From Rhodococcus sp. G-MC3 (lineage in GTDB: Bacteria; Actinomycetota; Actinomycetes; Mycobacteriales; Mycobacteriaceae), in assembly GCF_030063335.1 (NCBI RefSeq), contig NZ_JASISW010000002.1, positions 264,222 to 328,221 on the forward strand: a DNA stretch of 64,000 nt, read 5' to 3'. Below are positions 35,154-44,161 of the stretch, one piece after another. The notes below the pieces were generated by a model. That model did not search any database. It saw nothing but the letters and a program-made list of their open reading frames with translations, and had not been told where the DNA came from. Every line of letters starts with the position of its first letter. The first letter of the stretch is position 1. A program made the position numbers and the translations under genes.

Positions 35154-36247
35154 AGCCAGTGATTGCGGCGAAACGTAGCGAACAATCCGGTGCACACCAC
35201 GGCGACGATCGCGCCGACAATGTAGTACCCGTACTGCCAATGCAGTTCGGGCATGTTGTCGAAGTTCATGCCATAGATGCCGGCCACCATCGTCGGCACG
35301 GCGGCGATGGCGACCCATGACGAAATCTTCCTCATGTCCATGTTCTGCTGCATGGTCACCCTCGCGAGCGCAGCGTCGACGAGCGAGCTGAGCACTTCGT
35401 CGAATTCGGCAACCCGTTCCGCGACGGTCGTGTGATGGTCTTGCACGTCGCGGAGATAGCGCCGCACCGCTTTCGGGACGGGAGTGTCCACGCCCTGAAC
35501 CAGGTTGCTCAGTGGCGTCGAGAGGGGAGTGACCGAACGACGTAGTTCGACCACCTCGCGCTTGAGTAGATAGATGTTCTCGATCGGCACGTGATGATTC
35601 GGCGAGAACACCTCCTCTTCCATGACGTCGACATCGCGTTCGATCGAGGACGTCACCGCCAGATATTCGTCGACGACGTGGTCGGCGACAGCGTGCAGAA
35701 CGGCGGACGGCCCGAGCGCGAGACGTTCCGGATTGTCCTCGAGCCACCGGCGAACCCCAGACAGTCCCGAATGTTCGCCATGGCGGACGGTAATGACGAA
35801 ATCGCGGCCGAGGAACACCATGATCTCGCCGCTCTCGACGATCTCGTTGGCCGTCGACACCGATTCGTGTTCGACGTAACTGACCGTCCGGAGCACGAGA
35901 AATGCGACGTCGTCGTACCGTTCGAGCTTCGGGCGTTGGTGAGCTTGGACGGCGTCCTCGACCATCAGTTCGTGCAGTCCGTAGCTGTCGGCGACTCCGT
36001 CCATCTGGCCCTCGTCGGGTGCATGAAGGCCTAGCCAGACAAACCCCTCGCCGCGTCTGCGCACCTCCGCGATCGCAGCGGAGTGGGTGAACTTGCCGTG
36101 CAGGCGAACACCGTCGACGTAGACAGCGCAGTCGACGATCGCGCGAGCGGTCGGAACCGGGACCTTGGGTCCGGTGGCATGCGGCTTCTGCGACGGGCGC
36201 AGTGAATGCAGCGACGGCAGCGAAGGCCTCGGTGGCAGTGACGGCAT
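35150..36247 (-). CDS. corA: CorA-family magnesium/cobalt transporter
   Basis: The 365-residue protein has a long cytoplasmic N-terminal domain, a long helix region (AVPKAVRRYLRDVQDHHTTVAERVAEFDEVLSSL is part of it), and two C-terminal transmembrane helices with the pore signature YGMNFD just before the loop MPELHWQYGYY. CorA forms a pentameric channel for Mg2+ or Co2+. The ATG at 36247 follows AGGAG by eight bases; an extension to 36358 overlaps the divergent PHP gene. A position next to sugC (as Rv1239c) is interrupted here by five genes. Confidence 0.93.
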   Translation of the reverse strand: MPSLPPRPSLPSLHSLRPSQKPHATGPKVPVPTARAIVDCAVYVDGVRLHGKFTHSAAIAEVRRRGEGFVWLGLHAPDEGQMDGVADSYGLHELMVEDAVQAHQRPKLERYDDVAFLVLRTVSYVEHESVSTANEIVESGEIMVFLGRDFVITVRHGEHSGLSGVRRWLEDNPERLALGPSAVLHAVADHVVDEYLAVTSSIERDVDVMEEEVFSPNHHVPIENIYLLKREVVELRRSVTPLSTPLSNLVQGVDTPVPKAVRRYLRDVQDHHTTVAERVAEFDEVLSSLVDAALARVTMQQNMDMRKISSWVAIAAVPTMVAGIYGMNFDNMPELHWQYGYYIVGAIVAVVCTGLFATFRRNHWL

Positions 36248-36350
36248 GCTGCGCTCCTGACGTGTACGTCTGTAAAAAATTCTCGGGCGTGCGGGCGGCA
36301 ATGGTACGCCTGCGCTACGAACACACGGAGCGCCTGAGACACTGGCTTCC

Positions 36351-37196
36351 GTGCTCATCGACCTTCATACCCATTCGTCGGTCTCCGACGGCACCGACAC
36401 CCCGGCCGAGCTGGTTCGTGCCGCGCGCGAGACGGGCCTGGACGTCGTTGCCATCACCGACCACGATACGACCGCGGGGTGGGACGAGGCCGTGAGCGCT
36501 GCCCCTGCCGGACTCACTGTGGTGCGAGGGATGGAAATGTCCTGCGTCGGCCGCGGAGTGGATGGAAACCCGGTGCCCGTTCACCTCCTGGCTTACCTGT
36601 TCGACCCGAAAGACGAGGTCTTCGCTCAGGAGTTGGAACGGCTGCGCGGTGAGCGGACCGGCCGTATCCGGGTGATGGCCGAGCTCCTCGCCGTCGACCA
36701 TCCTGAGATCGTGCCCGACGAGATCCTTGCGGCAACGGGCGAATCCGCCGGCCGTCCGCATCTGGCGCGGGCTCTCGTCGACATCGGCGCCGTCCGCAGC
36801 GTGCAGGAAGCATTCGATGGGTACCTTTCGACGAAAAGTCCCTATTACGTTGCCAAGATCGACACTCCGCTCGAGCGGGCGGTCGAGATGATCAAAACAG
36901 CGGGAGGCGTGAGCGTGCTCGCCCACGCCCGTGCTCGCACGCGCGGTCGACTCCTCGATCCGGATCACATCAGGGAACTCGCCGCGCACGGTCTCGGCGG
37001 TGTCGAGGTGGAGCACGCGGACCATGACGCCGCGGACACCCTGTTCATGCGTGAACTGGCAGTCGAACTCGACCTGATCGCTACCGGGTCGTCGGACTAT
37101 CACGGCAGCAACAAACTGCTGAAACTCGGCGAGCACACGACGGCCGTCGCCCAATACGAGCGACTCCTCGACGAGGCCTCGGGCGTGCCCGCGTGA
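36351..37196 (+). CDS. PHP-domain phosphoesterase
   Basis: The 281-residue protein starts MLIDLHTHSSVSDGTDTPAELV with the HxH metal motif at residues 6-8, followed by ITDHDTTAGW, GMEMSC, GRPHLARALV, LAHARARTRG and GSSDYHGSN. These are the metal-binding motifs of the trpH-like 5'-3' exonuclease and 3',5'-nucleotide bisphosphate phosphatase group. The GTG at 36351 is the start; the stop overlaps the marC start by four bases (GTGA). Confidence 0.87.
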   Translation: MLIDLHTHSSVSDGTDTPAELVRAARETGLDVVAITDHDTTAGWDEAVSAAPAGLTVVRGMEMSCVGRGVDGNPVPVHLLAYLFDPKDEVFAQELERLRGERTGRIRVMAELLAVDHPEIVPDEILAATGESAGRPHLARALVDIGAVRSVQEAFDGYLSTKSPYYVAKIDTPLERAVEMIKTAGGVSVLAHARARTRGRLLDPDHIRELAAHGLGGVEVEHADHDAADTLFMRELAVELDLIATGSSDYHGSNKLLKLGEHTTAVAQYERLLDEASGVPA

Positions 37197-37807
37197 TCTT
37201 CGATACGACTCTGTACCTGACGGTCCTCATCACGTTGTTCGTGATCATGGATCCTCCTGGGGCCATCCCGGTGTTCCTCTCGCTCGTCGGGCGAAAGAGC
37301 AAGGAAGCGCGGAACAAAGCAGCCTGGCAGGCGCCTGCGGTATCGCTGACGGTCATCACCGTCTTCGCCATCGGCGGGCAGGCGATTCTCAATTACCTGC
37401 ACATTGGCATCCCCGCGCTGCAGGGAGCAGGCGGGCTCCTGTTGCTGATCATCGCGCTCTCGCTGCTCACCGGTCGCGGAGCGGGCGGGGGATCGGAGGC
37501 AGAGGACGTCAACGTCGCACTCGTACCCCTCGGAACACCGCTGATGGCGGGTCCTGGAGCAATCGCCGCAGTCATCGTCTACGTCAGCCAGGCCGATGGA
37601 AATGTCGGTTCGCTGATTGCCATTGCCCTCGCCATCGTGACCATCCACCTGGTCTTCTTTCTCGTACTCAGATTCTCGACGGTATTGATTCGTATCCTCG
37701 GCGAAGGTGGCATCACGCTACTGGCCAGGATCGCGGGTCTGCTGCTGGCTGCGATCGCAGTGCAGCTCATAGCGGACTCCGTCCGCGGATTCATCACAGG
37801 AGGCTGA
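37193..37807 (+). CDS. MarC-family integral membrane protein
   Basis: The 204-residue protein has six predicted helices and the family N-terminus LYLTVLITLFVIMDPPGAIPVFLSL and the conserved PLGTPLMAGPGAIAAVIVY segment. MarC (UPF0056) members were once linked to multiple antibiotic resistance, but that role has been disputed and their function is unknown. The GTG overlaps the PHP stop (GTGA), and the next small membrane protein starts five bases after its stop. Confidence 0.88.
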   Translation: MIFDTTLYLTVLITLFVIMDPPGAIPVFLSLVGRKSKEARNKAAWQAPAVSLTVITVFAIGGQAILNYLHIGIPALQGAGGLLLLIIALSLLTGRGAGGGSEAEDVNVALVPLGTPLMAGPGAIAAVIVYVSQADGNVGSLIAIALAIVTIHLVFFLVLRFSTVLIRILGEGGITLLARIAGLLLAAIAVQLIADSVRGFITGG

Positions 37808-37812
37808 CTACC

Positions 37813-38073
37813 GTGCTACGAGGTTTGAGCGGAGCCGTCGCAGCCGGTCTTGTCGTGCTGGCGATCGTCGTTACCGGGGCGCAGTACCTCGGATCTCAGC
37901 GAGGATTTCCCGGCCCGGGCACGGTGTCGGTTGCCGCGCACATCGGTGCTGCCGTGCTGGCACTCGTCATCCAACATTTCGCCGATCACCGTCGGCGGGT
38001 GCTGTCCGCGGGGGCGTCACTGCTGGTGTTGGTCGTTGCCGGGGTGCTGCTGTGGACGCAATGGTGGGGATGA
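37813..38073 (+). CDS. Small three-helix membrane protein, unknown
   Basis: The 86-residue protein is almost entirely three hydrophobic segments (about 6-24, 37-53 and 64-82), with VLRGLSGAVAAGLVVLAIVV at the start and a central QHFADHRRR loop. I do not recognise the family. It follows marC by five bases in the same direction, so it is likely part of that operon. Confidence 0.65.
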   Translation: MLRGLSGAVAAGLVVLAIVVTGAQYLGSQRGFPGPGTVSVAAHIGAAVLALVIQHFADHRRRVLSAGASLLVLVVAGVLLWTQWWG

Positions 38074-38256
38074 GGCTCGATGGGGGACAGGGGTTTGCGT
38101 GTAGCGCTGGTGCAGTGGCAGACTGGCGCCAATGCAGCGGTGACGCCACAGCGCCACGCTCGACTGTGACGCTCACCTGCCTCACGTCATCGTAGGTTTT
38201 CCGGCAGTCGCAGCCATTGAAAGGGCGCGCTCCGGGCATCTTCTTCGAATTGCCTA

Positions 38257-38270
38257 CCGGTTGCAACCGG
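38257..38270. promoter_or_regulatory. 14-bp perfect palindrome upstream of the malic enzyme
   Basis: CCGGTTGCAACCGG is self-complementary and lies 22 bases before the malic enzyme start codon, within a 219-base gene-free stretch (38074-38292) that holds no other clear signal. It is a candidate repressor operator. Confidence 0.4.
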
Positions 38271-38292
38271 ATTGTGTCTGAGGAGCTATAAC

Positions 38293-39489
38293 GTGACGAC
38301 TGTGACCGAACCGCCGAGCAACACAGCCAACCTGTCCGCCATCACGGACGAGGAGATCTTCCTCGGCCATATCGGAGGCAAGCTTTCGGTCGAACTCACC
38401 TCACCGCTCGAGACGCAGCGGGACCTCTCCATCGCGTACACCCCGGGTGTCGCCCAGGTCAGCCGCGCTATCGCGCAGGATGCCTCGCTCGCCAAGCAGT
38501 ACACCTGGACCAATCGTCTCGTCGCCGTCATCACCGACGGGTCTGCCGTTCTCGGCCTCGGCGACATCGGCCCGCGCGCATCGCTGCCTGTGATGGAAGG
38601 CAAAGCGGCACTGTTCAAGAACTTCGCCGGCCTCAATTCCATCCCGATCGTCCTCGACACCAATGACGTCGACGAGATCGTCCAGACCATCGTGCACCTG
38701 CGTCACAGCTTCGGTGCCGTCAACCTCGAAGACATCTCCGCGCCCCGATGCTTCGAGATCGAGAAGCGTGTCATCGAGGCCCTGGACTGCCCGGTCATGC
38801 ACGATGATCAGCATGGCACCGCGATCGTGGTCCTCGCTGCGCTCAACGGTGCTGCGAAGGTACAGGGGCGAAGCACCGCGGGACTGAAGATCGTCATTTC
38901 CGGAGCTGGTGCTGCCGGCGTCGCCTGTGCCAACATTCTTCTGGCGGCGGGCACTCCGGACGTTGTCGTTCTGGACTCCAAGGGCATCGTCTCGAGCGAT
39001 CGCACCGACCTCAACAGCGTGAAGGCAGATCTGGCAGTCCGCACCAATCCAAGGGCGTTGACCGGGAGTGCGGCGGACGCCCTCGTGGGAGCGGACGTAT
39101 TCCTCGGTGTCTCCGCGGGCCAGATCGACGAGACCTACATCGCCTCGATGGCGCCGGAGTCCATCGTTTTCGCTCTGTCCAACCCCGACCCGGAGATCCA
39201 CCCGGAACGGGCGGCGAAGTACGCGGCGATCGTCGCGACCGGGCGAAGTGACTTTCCGAATCAGATCAACAATGTGCTCGCCTTCCCCGGCGTGTTCAAG
39301 GGCGCACTCGACGCCGGAGCACGCCGCATCACCGAAGGCATGAAACTCGCCGCTGCCGAGGCAATCCTCTCGGTTCTCGGTGACGAGCTGGCTGCGGACA
39401 AGATTGTGCCGAGCCCGCTCGACCCTCGCGTAGCCCCGGCCGTTGCGGACGCAGTTGCGGCAGCAGCGCGAGCCGAGGGTGTCGCGTAG
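38293..39489 (+). CDS. Malic enzyme (oxaloacetate-decarboxylating malate dehydrogenase)
   Basis: The enzyme converts malate to pyruvate and CO2 with reduction of NAD(P)+. The 398-residue protein is of the short bacterial type: [16 protein letters not shown] (46-60), [23 protein letters not shown] with the catalytic Lys, [26 protein letters not shown] and a Rossmann motif SGAGAAGVA. Cofactor choice cannot be read with confidence. AGGAG ten bases before the GTG at 38293 fixes the start. In M. tuberculosis the position next to corA holds mdh, so this is a different solution for malate here. Confidence 0.92.
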   Translation: MTTVTEPPSNTANLSAITDEEIFLGHIGGKLSVELTSPLETQRDLSIAYTPGVAQVSRAIAQDASLAKQYTWTNRLVAVITDGSAVLGLGDIGPRASLPVMEGKAALFKNFAGLNSIPIVLDTNDVDEIVQTIVHLRHSFGAVNLEDISAPRCFEIEKRVIEALDCPVMHDDQHGTAIVVLAALNGAAKVQGRSTAGLKIVISGAGAAGVACANILLAAGTPDVVVLDSKGIVSSDRTDLNSVKADLAVRTNPRALTGSAADALVGADVFLGVSAGQIDETYIASMAPESIVFALSNPDPEIHPERAAKYAAIVATGRSDFPNQINNVLAFPGVFKGALDAGARRITEGMKLAAAEAILSVLGDELAADKIVPSPLDPRVAPAVADAVAAAARAEGVA

Positions 39490-39504
39490 GAAACAGGGAA
39501 AAGA

Positions 39505-39549
39505 AACACCCCGAACCTGCCCTACCAGGGCAAGGTTCGGGGTGTTTTT
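39505..39549. terminator. Bidirectional intrinsic terminator
   Basis: A long hairpin (left AACACCCCGAACCTGCCCT, loop ACC, right arm with one extra base) is followed by five T residues on the plus strand and preceded by an A-rich run, so it can stop both the malic enzyme transcript and the convergent permease operon. Confidence 0.85.
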
Positions 39550-39552
39550 CTG

Positions 39553-40281
39553 TTACTGGCTTTCGGTTTTCGCCAGCCGGCCTTGTGCGTTCTTTCGCGA
39601 CGTCGGCGACGGCATGCGCCTGAGGCGGGCCGTCCCCGGAACCGATGCCCAGACGGCAAGGGCCAGAAAGCTGTCGACGATCAGAGTCAACACTGCCACC
39701 AGAATTGCGCCGACGAGCACCCGTCCGTAGTCGTAGAGTGCAAGCCCGTCGAAAATGTAGCGCCCGAGCCCGCCCAGGTTGACGTAGGCGGCGACGGTCG
39801 CGGTAGCGATGATCTGCAGCGTCGTGTTGCGCAGTCCACCGAGGATGAGCGGCAACGCGTTCGGGATTTCCACGCGAAAGAGCACTTGCAGCTCGGTCAT
39901 CCCCATCGCGCGCGCAGCGTCCACCACCAACGCGTCGACATTCGCTATGCCGGAGTATGTTCCGGCGAGCAGCGGCGGAATTCCGAGAAGGACGAGCGCG
40001 ATGATCGGGGGTATCAGACCAAGCCCGATCACCAGTACCAGGAAAACCAGGATGCCGAGTGTCGGTAAGGACCGAAGTGCGTTGACAAGCCCGACGATGA
40101 CGGCCTCGCCCTTCTTGAGATGTCCGATGAGCAGGCCGATCGGAATGGCGATCGCGGCCGAGATGGCCACCGCCAACAGGCTGTACCAGATGTGTTCGAT
40201 GATTCGGGCGCCGATTCCTGTAGGCCCAGCCCAGTTTCCACCGTCGAAGATATAGCTGAATGCCTGCGAGAACAGATTCAT
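39553..40281 (-). CDS. Osmoprotectant ABC transporter permease (second, OpuC/ProW-type)
   Basis: The 242-residue permease has five or six helices, starts MNLFSQAFSYIFDGGNW, and carries the EAA loop VDAARAMGMTELQVLFRVEIPNALPLILGG. This is the glycine-betaine/carnitine/choline (ProU/OpuC) family. ATG 40281 overlaps the preceding permease stop (ATGA). It ends the four-gene operon, four bases from a terminator. Substrate is inferred as a quaternary-amine osmolyte. Confidence 0.9.
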   Translation of the reverse strand: MNLFSQAFSYIFDGGNWAGPTGIGARIIEHIWYSLLAVAISAAIAIPIGLLIGHLKKGEAVIVGLVNALRSLPTLGILVFLVLVIGLGLIPPIIALVLLGIPPLLAGTYSGIANVDALVVDAARAMGMTELQVLFRVEIPNALPLILGGLRNTTLQIIATATVAAYVNLGGLGRYIFDGLALYDYGRVLVGAILVAVLTLIVDSFLALAVWASVPGTARLRRMPSPTSRKNAQGRLAKTESQ

Positions 40282-40943
40282 GCTCGCACCTTTGTCCTCT
40301 TCGATGTGGTCCCGAGGCGAGTCCACGGCGTCAGCCAGCGGCCGAGTAGATACAGTGCGGCGTCGAACACCAACGCCAGGAAGACGATCGAGATGATGCC
40401 CGCGACGATCTGGTCCGGATAGTCACGCTGGTATCCCTGCGTGAACAACTGGCCGAGACCGCCGATGCCGATCACCGAACCCACCGACACCAGCGAGATG
40501 TTGGTGACGGCGACGACCCTGATGTTGGCGATCAGAACCGGAAGCGACAGTGGCAGCTCGACGGAGACTGCCCGCCGTAGCGATGAATAACCCATGGCCT
40601 CGGCAGAATCGATCACTGCGAACGGCACCGAGTCCAGCGCCTCGGGCACCGCTCTGATCAGCAGAGCCGTCGAGTACACGGCCAGCGCAATGACGACGTT
40701 GAGCGGATCCAGAACGGGCAGACCCACGATCGCCGGAATCATGACGAACAAAGCGAGCGAGGGCAGGGTGAACGCGATGCTGGCCACCGTCAGCGTGATT
40801 CGCCGCACCCAGCGAACGTTGCGGATGAGGGTGCCGACCGGTATCGCAATGATCAGCCCGATCAGGAGCGGCACGAGCGAGAGATAAAGATGTGTCTTGG
40901 TGTAACCGAGGACGACGTCGAAGTTGTCGACCAGCCATTTCAC
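40278..40943 (-). CDS. Osmoprotectant ABC transporter permease (first, OpuC/ProW-type)
   Basis: The 221-residue permease begins VKWLVDNFDVVLGYTKTHLYLSLVPLLIGLIIAIPVG, with the EAA-type loop VIDSAEAMGYSSLRRAVSVELPLSLPVLIA. Its GTG overlaps the stop of the ATPase gene (GTGA) and its own stop overlaps the next permease. Two different permeases in one system are typical of OpuB/OpuC-like importers. Confidence 0.9.
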   Translation of the reverse strand: MKWLVDNFDVVLGYTKTHLYLSLVPLLIGLIIAIPVGTLIRNVRWVRRITLTVASIAFTLPSLALFVMIPAIVGLPVLDPLNVVIALAVYSTALLIRAVPEALDSVPFAVIDSAEAMGYSSLRRAVSVELPLSLPVLIANIRVVAVTNISLVSVGSVIGIGGLGQLFTQGYQRDYPDQIVAGIISIVFLALVFDAALYLLGRWLTPWTRLGTTSKRTKVRA

Positions 40944-42100
40944 TGGGTGTCGTCCTTGCCGAGGCGCGCTGTGGTGAAGTGGTGGCGGTTGCGTTCTTCG
41001 TCCTCGGCTTTACGTTGAACGGCAAGATGTTCGAGGATTTCCGCGGCATCGACGCTGCCGACCGCTGCTCCGGTGGAATCGACCGCGACGCCGATGCCCG
41101 AGGGTGAGGAGATCGCCGCGTCGAGCGCTTGGCGAAGGTCGCCACCTTCGAGGAACAATGACCCACCCGCTGCAGTGCTGTCAGCGAGAGTTCCACCGCC
41201 GCGTACCTTTTCGACGCCGGTGGCGTCGATCCAACCGAGTGGACGCCTGGCGGAGTCCACCACGAGTATCCACTGTCCCTGGCCCAAGCGTAGATCCGCG
41301 ATCTGGCTCTCGGTGGCCGTGTCGATCGAGTGCATGGTGACTGCCTCCGCCGAGCGGAAAGACAGACCTCGGTAACCACGATCGCGGCCGACGAACGACG
41401 CCACGAACGGCGTTGCAGGAGCGGACAAAATTGTCTCGGGCCTGTCGTACTGCTGAAGTCGTCCCTGAGGACCGAAGACGGCAATGTGATCACCGAGCCG
41501 CACGGCTTCGTCGATATCGTGAGTTACGAATACAATCGTCTTCTTCAACTCGGCCTGAAGTCGCAGCATCTCGGTCTGTAGATCCTCGCGAACCACGGGG
41601 TCGACGGCACTGAACGGCTCGTCCATCAACAGGATCGGGGGATCGGCAGCCAACGCTCGGGCAACCCCTACTCGTTGCTGCTGACCGCCCGACAGCTGTG
41701 CCGGGTAGCGCGAGGCGAATGCCGGGTCGAGTCCGACGCGCTCGAGCACACCGAGTGCAGCCTTGCGTGCCGCACGTCTCGACTGACCGCGAAGCACCGG
41801 CACCGTGGCGACGTTGTCCACCACGGTCCGGTGGGGCAGCAGCCCGGCGCTCTGAATGACGTATCCGATTCCGCGCCGTAGCTTCACGGCATCGGTCTCG
41901 GCGATGTCCTGCCCGTCGACGGTGATCGTGCCCGAGGTGGGCGTGATCATTCTGTTGATCATCCGCATCGATGTCGTCTTGCCGCAGCCGGACGGCCCGA
42001 CGAACACCGTGAAGGACTGGGGCTCGATCACGAGATTCAACGCATCGACTGCGGTGGTTCCGTCGGGATACGTCTTGCTGACACGTTCGAAAGTGATCAC
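40940..42100 (-). CDS. Osmoprotectant ABC transporter ATP-binding protein with CBS domains
   Basis: The 386-residue ATPase has Walker A GPSGCGKTT (35-43), signature LSGGQQQRVGVARAL, Walker B LLMDEPFSAVDP and a switch His in FVTHDIDEAVRLGD. The C-terminal part holds a CBS pair (SQIADLRLGQGQWILVVDSA, SGIGVAVDSTGAAVGSVDAAE), which in OpuA/ProV-type proteins senses ionic strength or nucleotides. The GTG at 42100 gives VITFERVSKTYPDG; a longer frame upstream overlaps the spacer before the binding-protein gene. Confidence 0.92.
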   Translation of the reverse strand: MITFERVSKTYPDGTTAVDALNLVIEPQSFTVFVGPSGCGKTTSMRMINRMITPTSGTITVDGQDIAETDAVKLRRGIGYVIQSAGLLPHRTVVDNVATVPVLRGQSRRAARKAALGVLERVGLDPAFASRYPAQLSGGQQQRVGVARALAADPPILLMDEPFSAVDPVVREDLQTEMLRLQAELKKTIVFVTHDIDEAVRLGDHIAVFGPQGRLQQYDRPETILSAPATPFVASFVGRDRGYRGLSFRSAEAVTMHSIDTATESQIADLRLGQGQWILVVDSARRPLGWIDATGVEKVRGGGTLADSTAAGGSLFLEGGDLRQALDAAISSPSGIGVAVDSTGAAVGSVDAAEILEHLAVQRKAEDEERNRHHFTTARLGKDDTQ

Positions 42101-42134
42101 TGCAGTGGGTCCCTGTCGTTCGTGTGCGTGAGAA

Positions 42135-43082
42135 TCAACTGACCGGCTTGTCCAGGCCCTTGTCTGCCACCCATGCCTTCGCTGCGGCCGCAGGCTCGGT
42201 CTTCGAGTCCCCGGACACCGAGGTGTTGAGCGCAATCAGTTCTTCGGTGGTGATCTGCGCGGACACCGCGTCGAGCACCTTGGTGAGCTTGTCCGACGCC
42301 TTGGCCTTGTTGAACACCGGAATGATGTTCTGAGCGGCGAAGTTGTTCTCGGGATCGTCGAGGACGACAAGGTCGTTGGCCGCGATGGCGGGGGAGGTGG
42401 TGAAGATGTCGGCCGCGCTGACCTGGCCGGAGACGAGCGCCTCGACTGTGGCAGGGCCACCGCCATCGGAGATCGGAACGTAGTTGCTCGCAGCGATATC
42501 GAGGCCGTACTTCGAGCTCAGACCGGGCAGGCCTCCGACGCGTTCCTGGAACTCGGGGGTGCCACCGAACTTGACGTCGGCCGAGAACGGCGCGAGGTCG
42601 CCGATCGTTTTCAAGTTGCGTTCGGTTGCCGTGGCACGCGTTACGACGACGGCGTCCTTGTCCTCACCTGGTGCCTGAGCCGTCACGGCGAGGTCGGAGC
42701 CGAGTGCTGCAGGCAGCGCTGCGAGGACGTCCGCGGACGAAGTCGCGGTGGCCGATTCGTCCAAGTACTGCAGAAGATTGCCCGTGTAGTCGGGGATCAT
42801 GTCGATCGATCCGTCTTTGACCGCGGGGATGTACGCCTCACGACTGCCGATGTTGAGCTTGGTGCTCACATCGAAGCCGTTGGCTCGTAGAGCCTCGGCG
42901 TAGATGTTCGCCACTGTCTCGGACTCGGGAAAGTTGGCCGAGCCGACGACAATCGTGTTGGGGTCGGTGTTGGTTTCACCTCCGCCGGAGGACAACGGAT
43001 CGCTGTTGCCGCCGCACGCCGTCAGCGCCAGAACCGAGAGGGACAAAACGGCAAGGGCGCGGGTGGTTCGGGTGAGATTCAT
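42135..43082 (-). CDS. Osmoprotectant (glycine-betaine/choline-type) binding lipoprotein
   Basis: The 315-residue protein has a lipoprotein signal with Cys23 (LALTAC), then an OsmF/OpuCC-like binding fold: TIVVGSANFPESETVANIYAEAL, DMIPDYTGNLLQYL, AFTTSP-type ADIFTTSPAIAANDLVVLDD and the NIIPVFNKAKASDKLTKVLD segment. It delivers the osmolyte to the two permeases. ATG 43082 starts the signal; a GTG-rich upstream extension is unlikely. It is the first gene of the operon, 34 bases ahead of the ATPase. Confidence 0.9.
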   Translation of the reverse strand: MNLTRTTRALAVLSLSVLALTACGGNSDPLSSGGGETNTDPNTIVVGSANFPESETVANIYAEALRANGFDVSTKLNIGSREAYIPAVKDGSIDMIPDYTGNLLQYLDESATATSSADVLAALPAALGSDLAVTAQAPGEDKDAVVVTRATATERNLKTIGDLAPFSADVKFGGTPEFQERVGGLPGLSSKYGLDIAASNYVPISDGGGPATVEALVSGQVSAADIFTTSPAIAANDLVVLDDPENNFAAQNIIPVFNKAKASDKLTKVLDAVSAQITTEELIALNTSVSGDSKTEPAAAAKAWVADKGLDKPVS

Positions 43083-43282
43083 TGGGGCCTTTCCAGAGCC
43101 TCTGGTGCATGACATCGGTTCGGCTGCTCCGGCATGGACGAACCGGTATCTCTCGGCCGCACTCGGATTGTGCTGAAAAAACAGCATAGTCATAAGGTTG
43201 GCTTGTTGATCATCTCGTTCGCCTTTGTTCCCGGCGACCGGAACCGGTAAACCTGTGGTGCCACGGGTGGGATGGAGTATGA

Positions 43283-44161
43283 GTGTTCGCGTCGGGTCCG
43301 AAGGCACTCGTAGCCGCGATAGGCGTCGTCGTCCTGGCCGGTTGCAGCGCGCAGTCAACCGATTCCACCGACGTGAAAGTCGGGGCGGGTGACAGTGCCG
43401 AGAGCCGGCTGCTAGCTCAGATCTACGCGGGCGCGATTCGCTCCGCAGGTACCGCAGTGGAGGTCGAGTCCGGGTTGGGCGGCCGGGCGGACTACCTCGA
43501 ATCCCTCGACCGCGGCGACATCACATTGATTCCGGACTTCACCGGTGCACTGCTGTCCGAGTTCGACTCGACGTCGCGGGCAACCGAATCGGAGGACGTG
43601 TTCGTCGATCTGAACAGGTCGTTGCCCGAGGGGCTGACGGTGGGGGACTACGCGCTGGCCGAGGATCGAACGGCTATCGCGGTATCGCCGGCAGGGCCGT
43701 TCGCGGATGCGTCGTCCCTCTCGGACGTCGAATCAGACCTATACGGTCGGCGGATGGGCGTTCTCGGGAACCCTCCCAAGCCGGATCCACAGGAAGTTGT
43801 CGCTCGGCTCGAACCTGGAATCGGAGACGGGTTCACCGACGTCGTCTTATATCTCGACGCGCGAACCGCGGTGGATGCTCTGGCGTCGGGAGAGATCGAC
43901 GTCCTGGCCTTCACGACAGTCTCGTTCGGGCCTGAAGCAGCCGATCTGGTGACGCTGGAGGACACCGAAAGTGTGTTTCCGGCTCAGAACGTGGTCCCGT
44001 TGCTACGAAACGGTTCGTTGAACGACACGGCTCTTGCGACGCTCAGTGTCGTGGCAGGCGAACTGACCACTGCGGACCTCGCCGATATGATCGGCGAGGT
44101 CCGCAGTGGTGGTGACTCAGGCGATGTCGCTGCTCGTTGGCTCGGCGAGCACAACCTCTGA
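43283..44161 (+). CDS. Second osmoprotectant-type binding lipoprotein, divergent orphan
   Basis: The 292-residue protein has a lipobox VVLAGC (Cys21) and the same fold as the neighbouring binding protein: VGAGDSAESRLLAQIYAGAIRSAG, DITLIPDFTGALLSEF, PAQNVVPLLRNGSLNDTAL. It has no permease or ATPase of its own and diverges from the importer operon across 200 bases (43083-43282), in which I see no clear operator. It probably serves the same permeases with another ligand, or acts as a sensor. Near its 3' end the DNA forms a perfect 21-bp inverted repeat, and the stop lies 45 bases inside the convergent hydrolase gene. Confidence 0.85.
   Translation: MFASGPKALVAAIGVVVLAGCSAQSTDSTDVKVGAGDSAESRLLAQIYAGAIRSAGTAVEVESGLGGRADYLESLDRGDITLIPDFTGALLSEFDSTSRATESEDVFVDLNRSLPEGLTVGDYALAEDRTAIAVSPAGPFADASSLSDVESDLYGRRMGVLGNPPKPDPQEVVARLEPGIGDGFTDVVLYLDARTAVDALASGEIDVLAFTTVSFGPEAADLVTLEDTESVFPAQNVVPLLRNGSLNDTALATLSVVAGELTTADLADMIGEVRSGGDSGDVAARWLGEHNL
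44066..44110. terminator. Intragenic 21-bp perfect inverted repeat at a convergent gene junction
   Basis: ACCACTGCGGACCTCGCCGA-T (44066-44086) and its exact complement (44090-44110) are separated by three bases. It lies inside the last codons of the binding-protein gene (encoding TTADLADMIGEVRSG) and seven bases beyond the stop of the convergent hydrolase gene. It may terminate the hydrolase operon although there is no T-run. Confidence 0.6.

Noticed and set aside
37813..38073. Toxin or antitoxin of a two-gene system
   Set aside because: The protein is a plain three-helix membrane protein with no toxin motif, and its neighbour is marC.
38074..38256. A small RNA or riboswitch before the malic enzyme
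   Set aside because: I could not find a recognised fold; only imperfect GGCGC/GCGCC-type pairings typical of GC-rich sequence are present.
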